Below are positions 18,267 to 27,010 of a stretch of 64,000 nt of DNA, piece by piece. The position numbers were made by a program, and so were the translations under genes. The notes beneath the pieces were generated by a model, which ran no database searches, was not told where the DNA came from, and saw only the letters and a list, made by a program, of their open reading frames with translations. Numbering within the stretch: position 1 is the stretch's first letter; every line of letters starts with the position of its first letter. Source of the DNA: G963666945 sp963666945 (lineage in GTDB: Bacteria; Bacteroidota; Bacteroidia; Bacteroidales; Marinifilaceae); the NCBI GenBank assembly GCA_963666945.2, contig CAXXRT010000017.1:46296-110295 (forward strand), given 5' to 3'.

Positions 18267-19997
18267 TTAATCTATTGCCTTTCTTCGCTTATAAGCAGGT
18301 GTATTTTCAATCTTTCTTATCATAGACTCACTCATCTCGGGTTTCATTACCACCTCCCCATAATAAACTTCTCCTGCGGCTCTGGTTTTGCTGACTGAAG
18401 ATTCGGAAGACTTACCTAAACGGATAGATATATTGTCCTCTTCATCCACTTTTTGATTATATGCACCAGGTTCTTGCGGAATTACCAATTTTTCATCTGA
18501 TACTACAGATTCATCAATATAAATATTTTCACATTCCTCATCATTATCTTTCTCTTCAAAATCATCAATATCAGGTACTCCTTCTGGAATAGACTCTATT
18601 TTTTTATCTTCTACATCTTTTTTTTCTGTGGGGTCCTGAAATTCTTCTTTTTTAACAATATCAATTGGCTTGGAGATATTTTTATCGGATATTAAAGTCA
18701 CATTTATATCCTCCTCATCCCCCTCACTTTCTGGCAATGACAATGTTTTAGTGTAAGCGCCATTTACGTCTCCATCTTTATCTTTAATATCAACTTCATT
18801 ATCGACAGGCAGCAAGTCTGGTTTGCTATCTAAAATACCCTCTTGATGATTATTCCCATTAATTTCAAGATCCTCTCTTGGAGTATCTACTTGAGTTAAA
18901 ACTGAATTCTCATCAGATATTTTTGTTCCTTTAGAATCAATATCTACTTTATTATTAAAAAAGGTTTTGGCTTTTGGCAGATTCGTGATATATGGAGTAT
19001 CAATCATTTCTTCAATAGTTTTAGCCTTGAAGCCAGTTGCAACTATAGTAACAGAAATATCTTCATTAAGATTGGGATTAGATCCCACTCCCCAAATAAC
19101 CTGAGCTTCTCCACCTACTTGCTCTAAAACATGATCTGTAATTGTGGTCACCTCATCCATGGTAATTTCATTATCACCTTCTCCAGATACAATATTAAGA
19201 AGTATTTCTTTGGCCCCGGTTATCTGATTATTATCAAGAAGGGGAGATTCCAAAGCAAGCTTAATAGCATCAATAGCCCTATCTTCCCCGCTAGATCTCG
19301 CAGCTCCCATCACGGCAACCCCGCTATTTAGCATCACTGTTCTAACATCTTCAAAATCTACATTCACATAGCCTGGAAGTGTAATTAATTCGGCAATCCC
19401 CCTTGCTGCATTTGCGACAACATCATCAGCTTTTGCAAAAGCATTACTGAGGCCAAGGTCGCCATAAATCATTTTTAATTTCTCGTTATCTATAACGAGA
19501 AGAGAATCCACATATTCACTTAATCGAGAGATACCTTCTACAGCCTGCAAAATACGCTGAGGCCCTTCAAAACGAAAAGGTATAGTTACAATAGCTACTG
19601 TTAGAATTCCTTTTGCCTTAGCTGCCTTTGCAATTACGGGAGTCGCACCCGTTCCTGTTCCTCCTCCCATACCGGCAGTAAGGAATATCATTCTTGTATT
19701 ATCAGTAAAACTATCTACTATATCATCAAGATTCTCTATGGCCGCTTGCTCACCATTCATAGGATTATTTCCTGCTCCATTCCCCTGAGACAATGTGATT
19801 CCCAATTGAATTTTAGTAGGAACAGAACATGCCTCCAAAGCCATGGCATCAGTATTGCACACAACAAATTCCACATCACTGATACCTTTACTGTACATGT
19901 ATTCTACAGCATTAGAACCACCACCCCCAACTCCTATTATCTTTATAATTGGTTCGTATGACGTATCCATATTAAACTCCATTATATCATCTACCAT
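18267..19997 (-). CDS. ftsZ: FtsZ paralogue 2, with long acidic C-terminal region
   Basis: The 576-residue tubulin-like GTPase has a complete FtsZ core (residues about 15-330): nucleotide motif GVGGGGSNAV, NTD, signature GMGGGTGTG, TIPFRFEG, and the T7 synergy loop YVNVDFEDV with its N-D-D catalytic residues. The segment normally reading GLGAG-x-x-P is GNGAGNNP. After the core comes an unusually long linker (about 220 residues) dense in Asp and Glu, then a basic tail with ENTPAYKRRKA, which resembles a C-terminal partner-binding peptide. It lies 33 bases after another ftsZ. The start MVDDIMEFNMD fits the Bacteroidota FtsZ N-terminus. It probably polymerises at the septum, alone or with the paralogue. 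Confidence 0.93.
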   Translation of the reverse strand: MVDDIMEFNMDTSYEPIIKIIGVGGGGSNAVEYMYSKGISDVEFVVCNTDAMALEACSVPTKIQLGITLSQGNGAGNNPMNGEQAAIENLDDIVDSFTDNTRMIFLTAGMGGGTGTGATPVIAKAAKAKGILTVAIVTIPFRFEGPQRILQAVEGISRLSEYVDSLLVIDNEKLKMIYGDLGLSNAFAKADDVVANAARGIAELITLPGYVNVDFEDVRTVMLNSGVAVMGAARSSGEDRAIDAIKLALESPLLDNNQITGAKEILLNIVSGEGDNEITMDEVTTITDHVLEQVGGEAQVIWGVGSNPNLNEDISVTIVATGFKAKTIEEMIDTPYITNLPKAKTFFNNKVDIDSKGTKISDENSVLTQVDTPREDLEINGNNHQEGILDSKPDLLPVDNEVDIKDKDGDVNGAYTKTLSLPESEGDEEDINVTLISDKNISKPIDIVKKEEFQDPTEKKDVEDKKIESIPEGVPDIDDFEEKDNDEECENIYIDESVVSDEKLVIPQEPGAYNQKVDEEDNISIRLGKSSESSVSKTRAAGEVYYGEVVMKPEMSESMIRKIENTPAYKRRKAID

Positions 19998-20030
19998 GGA
20001 AGATTCTTTTTAGCAATTAGCAATTCAATA

Positions 20031-21266
20031 TTACATTTCAGTATCCTTATCTTCAAAGATCTGACTAAATCGACGTTTAAACCAGGTATCTACACTTATA
20101 TCTGTATTAACACTGAATTTATCCGACTTTATATTATGTTTGGGTTTATTCGTTTTGACTTTTCTTTTAACCTTAGCTTCTTTTTCTACAATATCTGGGT
20201 TTTCAATTATAAGTTCTAATTTTGGTAATTCCTCATCCAAATTATCATCGTAAGATTCGTCATAAACAGGTAGAGGTTTACGGTGAAATCCCGTTGCAAT
20301 AATAGCAACTCTTAGTTTCTCATCAAGAAGATGATCGTGTCCTGCTCCCCAAATAATGTTTATACCTACACCAACAAGTTCTTTAAGATATGAGGTTATT
20401 CCACCAATTTCATCCATTGTTACTTCTTTACTTCCTGAAATAATATTAAGAAGTATATTTGATGCGCCCATAATATCACTACTATTTAAAAGAGGCGAAT
20501 TCAAGGCTTCCTTAAGAGCATTAATTCCTCTTTCCTCTCCCTCTTCCTCACCAGCACCCATTACAGCAACACCTGAGTTTTTCATTATACTCTCTACATC
20601 CTTAAAGTCAACATTAACAAAGCCCCTGACGGTGATAATTTCTGCTAAACTCTTTGTTGCAACCAGTAAAACATCGTCTGCTCTAGAGAAAGCTTCTGAA
20701 AGTTTTAGATTGCCATACATATCCCTGAGCTTCTGATTGTTTATCACCAACAATGCATCCACATGCTTACTCAGCTCCTCAATGCCTTCAAGTGCTCTTT
20801 CCAAGCGCTGGCGGCCTTCAAAATAGAACGGTATGGTTACTATCCCAACGGTTAATATCCCCACTTCTCTGGCTTCTTTAGCAATCACAGGTGCTGCACC
20901 TGTTCCTGTTCCTCCACCCATACCTGCAGTTATAAAAACCATTTTCGTATTATTATCCAAAATAGATTTTACATAGTCGATATCTTCCAAAGCAGACATT
21001 TTACCTCTGTCTGGTATGCTTCCAGCCCCAAGTCCTTTAGTCAACTCTTTACCTATTTGAATTTTCACAGATATAGGGCTATTACGCAATGCCTGTATAT
21101 CTGTATTACACACTACAAAATCAACGCCGGTAATACCCTGATTATACATATAGTTAACAGCATTACTACCACCTCCACCAACACCTATAACCTTTATAAG
21201 CGAGCTCTTCTGGGGTTTTAAATTTACAGACAATAGACCATCTTCCGTTATCATTGCTTGTTTCAT
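20031..21266 (-). CDS. ftsZ: FtsZ paralogue 1, directly after ftsA
   Basis: The 411-residue FtsZ contains GVGGGGSNAV, NTDIQALRNSP, GMGGGTGTGAAPV, TIPFYFEG and the T7 loop FVNVDFKDV, so GTP binding and hydrolysis residues are present. The GxGAG segment is GLGAGSIPDRG, a departure from the usual acidic continuation. The C-terminal region is shorter (about 80 residues), with a Lys/Arg-rich stretch and a final aromatic-basic segment DTWFKRRFSQIFEDKD. It lacks the PAYKRR-like peptide seen in the other copy. Its start codon follows the ftsA stop directly, the standard ftsA-ftsZ arrangement. Which copy is the main ring protein cannot be told from sequence alone. Confidence 0.94.
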   Translation of the reverse strand: MKQAMITEDGLLSVNLKPQKSSLIKVIGVGGGGSNAVNYMYNQGITGVDFVVCNTDIQALRNSPISVKIQIGKELTKGLGAGSIPDRGKMSALEDIDYVKSILDNNTKMVFITAGMGGGTGTGAAPVIAKEAREVGILTVGIVTIPFYFEGRQRLERALEGIEELSKHVDALLVINNQKLRDMYGNLKLSEAFSRADDVLLVATKSLAEIITVRGFVNVDFKDVESIMKNSGVAVMGAGEEEGEERGINALKEALNSPLLNSSDIMGASNILLNIISGSKEVTMDEIGGITSYLKELVGVGINIIWGAGHDHLLDEKLRVAIIATGFHRKPLPVYDESYDDNLDEELPKLELIIENPDIVEKEAKVKRKVKTNKPKHNIKSDKFSVNTDISVDTWFKRRFSQIFEDKDTEM

Positions 21267-22451
21267 TTATTTGAAAAAATCTCCAAGAAATTTCTTTATC
21301 TTATTATGGTTTTTAACCTCTGCCTTATGTGCCATTAGTCCCAGCACTGCAACGTAAGCTAAATTCTTATTAACTTTATCCGTCTCAATAATATTTTCAC
21401 TAGGGTAACCTAATCGTACTTTCTTCCCTGTCTTTACTTCCATTAATTCCTTAATATATGGAATAGTTGAAGATCCTCCACATAAAACAATGCCTCCATC
21501 CAATTTATCCTGAACGTTTGATAATTTCAATTGATAATTTATTCCATCAATTATCTCCTCCATGCGACACTGAATAATATAAGAAAGTTCTTTTAAATTT
21601 ACACTAATTGGTTCTTCTCCATTTGAAGTAGGAGCACGAAAATCCCTGTCTTCAGAATATTTAGAATAAGATACACCTTTACTTAATTTCATAATTTCAG
21701 CTTGCCTCAAGCGCAAACCAAACCGTGATTTTATATCGTAGCTTACCACTTCCCCACCAAAAGGAATGACAGAAGCATGTTTCAACAGTCCATTATGATA
21801 CACCGCTATGTTTGTCGAGCCACATCCTATGTCAACCATTGCCACACCCCTTCTCTTATCATCGCTGGTCAATGCCACATTGGCGGAAGCAATAGGACTT
21901 AGTACAATATCTTTAACTTTCAGACCACATGCTGAAGTACACTTCTCAATCCTCCGGGTAGTAAAATTTCTTCCAACAACAACATTAAATATTCCATCAA
22001 TTCTTTTACCAGTCATCCCAACTGGATTAAGTACAGGAGTTCCCCTGTCAACAGTAAACTCCATGGGATAAACGCTAAGAACCTTCTCCCCCTGTTCCAT
22101 CAACACTCTGTTACTTCTATTTTCTAGTTCTTTAACATCCTCAGAGCTGATCTCGGTTATCCTGTCAAATAATTTATTCTCTCTGTTTTTTACATTCCTA
22201 ACATACTGCCCACCTATAGCAACGTTAACATTTTTTATAAGTATACCTGTTTTTTCTTTAAAGCGTTTAAGTAGTTTCTCAAGATCATTCTTAACTCTTT
22301 CTTCATCAACAATTTCACCTCTTCTAACACCTGTTGATGCGATTTTCTCTAAGCCAAGAATATGCCATACATTATCATCATCCATAACACCAGCGGCAAT
22401 TGCTATCTTGGATGTACCTATATCTAAACCAGCATAAACTTCTTTATTCAT
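21267..22451 (-). CDS. ftsA: cell division actin-like protein FtsA
   Basis: FtsA tethers FtsZ filaments to the membrane. The 394-residue product has the actin-fold phosphate 1 motif GLDIGTSKIAI, a SHS2-like 1C region (DRITEISSEDVKELENRSNR), phosphate 2 (AMVDIGCGSTNIAVY) and the adenosine motif GIVLCGGSSTIPYI. The last residues, NKIKKFLGDFFK, make the expected amphipathic membrane-targeting helix. ftsQ lies 6 bases upstream and ftsZ directly follows. Length is in the shorter part of the family range. One FtsA must serve two FtsZ proteins here. Confidence 0.95.
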   Translation of the reverse strand: MNKEVYAGLDIGTSKIAIAAGVMDDDNVWHILGLEKIASTGVRRGEIVDEERVKNDLEKLLKRFKEKTGILIKNVNVAIGGQYVRNVKNRENKLFDRITEISSEDVKELENRSNRVLMEQGEKVLSVYPMEFTVDRGTPVLNPVGMTGKRIDGIFNVVVGRNFTTRRIEKCTSACGLKVKDIVLSPIASANVALTSDDKRRGVAMVDIGCGSTNIAVYHNGLLKHASVIPFGGEVVSYDIKSRFGLRLRQAEIMKLSKGVSYSKYSEDRDFRAPTSNGEEPISVNLKELSYIIQCRMEEIIDGINYQLKLSNVQDKLDGGIVLCGGSSTIPYIKELMEVKTGKKVRLGYPSENIIETDKVNKNLAYVAVLGLMAHKAEVKNHNKIKKFLGDFFK

Positions 22452-22457
22452 AAATAT

Positions 22458-23183
22458 TTATTTTACACAGACTACCTGATTTTCATACTTAAGATTTATT
22501 TCCTTGTACCTTCCCCAGATTCTATTCTCTTTCCCTTTATCAAGAAAGGACTTAAGTTTAAACATCTTTCCCCGATAATCATCAAATCCGCCAAGAAGAA
22601 TAATAAATTCGCCCATCTTAGGTATTAACACAACCTCATTTTCTTGGTTAATATGTATTTGTTCAATAAAAGATGCCCAGAAAGCCTCACTATTAATGAA
22701 TTCACAAAAATCAAATAAAACTCCTCTAGCCATTTTTTTATCAACATTACCTGTTACGACACATACTCTTGATGTAAATTTTGAAGAAAAAGGCATTATC
22801 TCTCTATCTTCATCAACATAAAAGTTTCTATCTGCCATAACCCGAAACAATGGTTTCCTTTGCAAAAGCTTTAGCTTTACAACTCCATTTGCATTATTAT
22901 ATATTTCAGCATTCTTTATACAATTGTGGGTCTCAACAATCCTTTCTATACTATCCCTGTTTACACTGTTTAACTTCTTTCCCTTTAAAGGACCAAATTT
23001 AACATTAATTAGATTAATAATCTCTTTTTTATCGACAAATCTGTTTTCAAGGCTATCAATAATCTCTATTTCATAATCACTAAATAGCAATGCTTCTTTT
23101 TCATTTTCCACGAAAAATAGTATTACTATAAAATAAGATATCAATATTATCCATAGAGATATGAAAACAAACTTTTTAGCCAT
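22458..23183 (-). CDS. ftsQ: cell division protein FtsQ (POTRA type)
   Basis: The 241-residue bitopic protein has one N-terminal membrane span (about residues 5-25, FISLWIILISYFIVILFFV). A POTRA-like region follows (SLENRFVDKKEIINLI to NAEIYNNANGVVKLKLLQRKP), then a beta domain with the phrase YVDEDREIMPF that is typical of Bacteroidota FtsQ. It scaffolds the divisome in the periplasm with FtsL. It lies between murC (2-base gap) and ftsA, as expected. Overall identity in this family is low, so context is a strong part of the call. Confidence 0.88.
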   Translation of the reverse strand: MAKKFVFISLWIILISYFIVILFFVENEKEALLFSDYEIEIIDSLENRFVDKKEIINLINVKFGPLKGKKLNSVNRDSIERIVETHNCIKNAEIYNNANGVVKLKLLQRKPLFRVMADRNFYVDEDREIMPFSSKFTSRVCVVTGNVDKKMARGVLFDFCEFINSEAFWASFIEQIHINQENEVVLIPKMGEFIILLGGFDDYRGKMFKLKSFLDKGKENRIWGRYKEINLKYENQVVCVK

Positions 23184-23185
23184 AA

Positions 23186-24568
23186 TTATTTTCTGAACTT
23201 TTTGTCTAAAATATTACTTATAGGTTTAACAAATCTGTCAATATCCCCAGCTCCTAAAGTTAACAAAACCCCGCCATCAACAGTCTCAATATTATCGAGT
23301 AATTCCTCTTTTGTAGTTACTAATGTAGGAATATCCATCTTATCAGCTATAATACCAGAATTAACTCCAGGAATTGGTTCTTCTCTGGCAGGATAAATGT
23401 CTAATAATATTAAATTATCTAATTTACCCAAACTTTTTGCAAAGTCATCCGCAAAATCTTTTGTTCTTGAATATAAATGCGGTTGAAATATTCCGGTTAT
23501 TTTACGACCAAAATACAATTCTTTAACTGAAGATATTACCGCTTCCAATTCTTTAGGGTGGTGTGCATAATCGTCGATGTAAATATAATTATCTGACTTA
23601 AATCTTATATCAAACCTCCTTACCACTCCCTCAAAACCACTAATAGAATCATACAGTTCCTCAGCAGAAACGCCACAATGAAGAGCTACTGCCATAGCAA
23701 CAACGGCATTCTCAATATTCACCTTTCCGGGGTAATTCAATCTTAAAGATTCAATAACACCATCTGGAGTATGTAAATCAAATTCATATGCTCCTGCTAC
23801 AAGTCTTAAATTTCTTGCATGGAAATCTGCATTATAATTATCCAATGAATATGTATATGTTATTTCCGGAAGATCATTAAATTCCAAACCATACTTGTGA
23901 ATCAAACAACCTCCTTTATTAATCTGGCCTATAAATTCATTGAAGGTTTTTTTTATTTCACTGTGATTACCATAAATATCAAGATGATCGGCATCTACAG
24001 AAGTAACAACAGCAACATCAGGAAAAAGCTTAAGAAACGAACGATCGTACTCATCAGCTTCCATAACTATCCATTTTGAATCATCACTAATTACAAGGTT
24101 ACTGTCAAAATTTTTTGAAATGCCTCCTAAAAAGGCAGAACAGCCAACAGATGACTTCTTTAAAAGATAGGATACCATGGTCGATACAGTAGTCTTTCCA
24201 TGAGTCCCAGAAATTCCGATAAGACTAGAGGATTTAGCAATCAAACCTAGCACCTCTGATCTTTTCCCTATTCTAAAATTATGGTTTCTAAAATAACTCA
24301 ATTGTCTGTTACTTGAAGGCACAGCAGGTGTATAGACTACAAGAGTTGTTTCTCTATCCATATATTCAAGTGGAATAGTTACAACCTTATCGTCGTAAGT
24401 AACATATAATCCTTCACTATTCAATCGTTTCGTCAGCTCTGATTCAACCCTGTCATATCCCCCAACCTTAAATCCTTTTTCATTAAAATATCGGGCAATG
24501 GCACTCATACCTATACCACCAATACCAACAAAATATACTTGCTTTATGCTTTCCAGAACCATAAACAA
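23186..24568 (-). CDS. murC: UDP-N-acetylmuramate--L-alanine ligase
   Basis: MurC adds L-alanine to UDP-MurNAc in the cytoplasm using ATP. The 460-residue product has the Rossmann start VYFVGIGGIGMSAIA, the Mur ligase ATP loop GISGTHGKTTVS, EADEYDRSFL, and the C-terminal domain with YIDDYAHHPKELEA and FQPHLYSRT. The start could be Met1 or Met3 (MFMVLES). The gene sits 2 bases after murG, in the usual order murG-murC-ftsQ. Confidence 0.96.
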   Translation of the reverse strand: MFMVLESIKQVYFVGIGGIGMSAIARYFNEKGFKVGGYDRVESELTKRLNSEGLYVTYDDKVVTIPLEYMDRETTLVVYTPAVPSSNRQLSYFRNHNFRIGKRSEVLGLIAKSSSLIGISGTHGKTTVSTMVSYLLKKSSVGCSAFLGGISKNFDSNLVISDDSKWIVMEADEYDRSFLKLFPDVAVVTSVDADHLDIYGNHSEIKKTFNEFIGQINKGGCLIHKYGLEFNDLPEITYTYSLDNYNADFHARNLRLVAGAYEFDLHTPDGVIESLRLNYPGKVNIENAVVAMAVALHCGVSAEELYDSISGFEGVVRRFDIRFKSDNYIYIDDYAHHPKELEAVISSVKELYFGRKITGIFQPHLYSRTKDFADDFAKSLGKLDNLILLDIYPAREEPIPGVNSGIIADKMDIPTLVTTKEELLDNIETVDGGVLLTLGAGDIDRFVKPISNILDKKFRK

Positions 24569-24570
24569 TT

Positions 24571-25674
24571 TTATTTATTAACAATTTTATAAATCTCTTC
24601 CGCTATAATTTCTGCTGAATTTATATAAGCAAAATTACCTATATTTTGCGACAAAGAACGAATTCTTTTTTCATCTTTTACCAATTTCAATGCCTCAGAA
24701 AGAAGTATAGATTTAGCTTCTTTATCGGCAATAAACAAGGCAGCATTTTTATCGCTAAGTGCCCTGGCATTTTTTGTTTGATGGTCTTCAGAAACATTTG
24801 GAGAAGGAACAAGTATTACTGCACTCGAAGTCAGGCAAAGTTCTGATATTGTACAGGCTCCTGCCCTGGAAATAATGACATCTGCAACAGCATATATTAG
24901 ATCCATCCTGCTTATAAAGGACATAATTTTAAGAGATGAATACTTTCCCCTATCATATCTTTCCAGCATTTCATTATAATAATAGCTACCTGTTTGCCAT
25001 ATTATCTGAACATCTTCACTATTCTTGATTTCTTCAAGACTATTAAGTACGCTTTCGTTAAGAGTTCTTGCCCCCAAACTACCACCTACAATAACTATCG
25101 TCTTCTTTTGCGGATCCAGATTATAAAACTCAATAGCTTCCTTTTTCTTGCTTTTTATATCCAATATATCTTGCCTTACAGGATTACCTGTAATCACTAT
25201 CTTATCAGATGGGAAAAATCGTTCCATATTTTCATAGGCAACACATATCTTCTCTGCTTTCGAAGCCAACAGCTTATTTGTAATACCGGGATATGAATTC
25301 TGTTCCTGCAAAACTATAGGAACCCCCATTTTAGATGCCATATAACAGAGAGGTCCACTGGCATATCCTCCTACACCAACAACAACATCAGGATTCCTCT
25401 TTTTAATTATTTGTCTCGACTTAATAAGACTGAAAAACAATCTATATAAAGTAACAAAGTTTTTAAATGTAAGTCTTCTTTGAAGCCCCCTTACTGGAAG
25501 ACCGATTATTTCATATCCAGCCTCAGGTACTTTCTCCATTTCCATCTTTCCTATTGCTCCAACAAAACTAACATTAGCTTTCTCATCAATTTTCTTTATT
25601 GCATTAGCTATTGCTATAGCGGGATATATATGACCACCTGTGCCTCCTCCGCTTATAATAACATTTATCGACAT
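24571..25674 (-). CDS. murG: lipid II synthase MurG (GlcNAc transferase)
   Basis: MurG transfers GlcNAc from UDP-GlcNAc to lipid I on the inner face of the membrane. The 367-residue GT28 protein has the N-terminal glycine loop ISGGGTGGHIYPA, VGVGGYASGPLCYMA, the second glycine loop VIVGGSLGARTLNES and the donor-binding stretch ISRAGACTISELCLTSSAVILVP (split here: ISRAGACTISEL, then CLTSSAVILVP). It follows ftsW with a 160-base gap, the largest inside the cluster. That gap carries a promoter-like box. Confidence 0.96.
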   Translation of the reverse strand: MSINVIISGGGTGGHIYPAIAIANAIKKIDEKANVSFVGAIGKMEMEKVPEAGYEIIGLPVRGLQRRLTFKNFVTLYRLFFSLIKSRQIIKKRNPDVVVGVGGYASGPLCYMASKMGVPIVLQEQNSYPGITNKLLASKAEKICVAYENMERFFPSDKIVITGNPVRQDILDIKSKKKEAIEFYNLDPQKKTIVIVGGSLGARTLNESVLNSLEEIKNSEDVQIIWQTGSYYYNEMLERYDRGKYSSLKIMSFISRMDLIYAVADVIISRAGACTISELCLTSSAVILVPSPNVSEDHQTKNARALSDKNAALFIADKEAKSILLSEALKLVKDEKRIRSLSQNIGNFAYINSAEIIAEEIYKIVNK

Positions 25675-25720
25675 ATTGTTAATAATTACGCTATTTTATT
25701 TTTAATATCTCAGGAATGTA

Positions 25721-25728
25721 CAAAGATA
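25721..25728 (-). promoter_or_regulatory. possible internal promoter (-7 box) before murG
   Basis: The minus strand reads TATCTTTG, 46 bases before the murG start, inside the only sizeable gap of the cluster. A TTTG lies upstream but at about 12 bases spacing instead of 19. It could give extra transcription of murG-murC-ftsQ-ftsA-ftsZ. Confidence 0.35.
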
Positions 25729-25834
25729 ATATAGCACATCCAAAAGAAATCATCTATAGTTTGAAAATCTTAAATTTATTTTAACAATAACTCACGGTAT
25801 TATTAAAAACAATGTAATGCTCACATATAATTAC

Positions 25835-27010
25835 TTATTCTTCTATAGAGTTCTGTTCTTCTTCCTGAATAGAACAGCTGACACTTAAGATCATACCAAA
25901 GGCAATACTAGTAAATATGAGGGACGATCCTCCCATACTAACCAATGGCAATGGTTGACCCGTTATAGGGATAATACCCAAGGCAACACACATATTCATC
26001 ATTGCCTGAAAAACCATACTTATAGCCAAACCGAATGTTAACAATGCCGGAAAAACTTTAGTACTTTTTCTCACAATTATTCCTGCTCTGTAAATAATAA
26101 ATAAGTATAAAATTAAAATCCCAAATCCATAAATCCAACCGCCTTCTTCTATTATTATTGCATAAATAAAATCAGAATAAGGAAGAGGAAGAAAATTCCT
26201 TTGAAGACTATTCCCCGGCCCTTTCCCAAGTATACCCCCCGTGGCAATAGCTATTTTGGACTGCTCGATCTGATAATTATAAGTCTCATCTGATTTTTGG
26301 TCTTCGCTACAGCTCATGAAATTCTTCACACGGTTATGAATAGAACCAAGCCTGCCAACATGTGGTAAATGTGGGGCAACAACAACAATAATAACTAGAA
26401 AACCAATAAGACTAGCCATGAGAATTCCCAAAAGCTTTAATCTCACCCTGCCAATAAATAGCAAGAAGAAAACTACCGAACCTAAAAGAAACGCGGTAGA
26501 AAAGTCATCAAGAAAAATCAATAACAATATAAAACCTGATACAATTAATATGTGCTTAAAAGCAAGATCGTCACAATGCTTCTCTTTCTGGTTAAGAGAC
26601 AAAACTCTGGATATGTACATTATAAGTCCTATTTTTGCCAACTCAGAGGGCTGAAATGTCAGCCCTATACCTGGTATTGCAATCCACCTGGCAGAATTAT
26701 TCACCTCTGTTCCTGCGAATTGTACTACTATAAGCAAAAAGACAGATGCCAGTAATACTAATCCTGAAAAGACAGAATAATACTTATAAGGAATGGACTT
26801 AAATATCAATATAAGACCAAAACAACCGGTAATCAATACCAACTGCTTTATTAAAAAGAATGCAGTATTTCCCCCTCTCTGTAAGTATGCGAGAGTTCCG
26901 GTAGCACTATAAACAACCATAATAGAGATAAGAAAAAGCAGCATAATAACGCCCCAGATCACCCTATCTCCATTTAACCTGAAAACTTTATGAAAAAAAT
27001 TTTCTATCAC
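25835..27010 (-). CDS. ftsW: SEDS peptidoglycan glycosyltransferase FtsW
   Basis: FtsW polymerises septal glycan from lipid II with its partner PBP (FtsI). The 391-residue product is a polytopic membrane protein with about ten hydrophobic segments. It carries the SEDS-family signatures TFQPSELAKIGLIMY and, near the end, TGQPLPLVSMGGSSLIF. The start overlaps the murD stop by one base. An acidic C-terminal tail (QEEEQNSIEE) is cytoplasmic. Confidence 0.95.
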   Translation of the reverse strand: MIENFFHKVFRLNGDRVIWGVIMLLFLISIMVVYSATGTLAYLQRGGNTAFFLIKQLVLITGCFGLILIFKSIPYKYYSVFSGLVLLASVFLLIVVQFAGTEVNNSARWIAIPGIGLTFQPSELAKIGLIMYISRVLSLNQKEKHCDDLAFKHILIVSGFILLLIFLDDFSTAFLLGSVVFFLLFIGRVRLKLLGILMASLIGFLVIIVVVAPHLPHVGRLGSIHNRVKNFMSCSEDQKSDETYNYQIEQSKIAIATGGILGKGPGNSLQRNFLPLPYSDFIYAIIIEEGGWIYGFGILILYLFIIYRAGIIVRKSTKVFPALLTFGLAISMVFQAMMNMCVALGIIPITGQPLPLVSMGGSSLIFTSIAFGMILSVSCSIQEEEQNSIEE

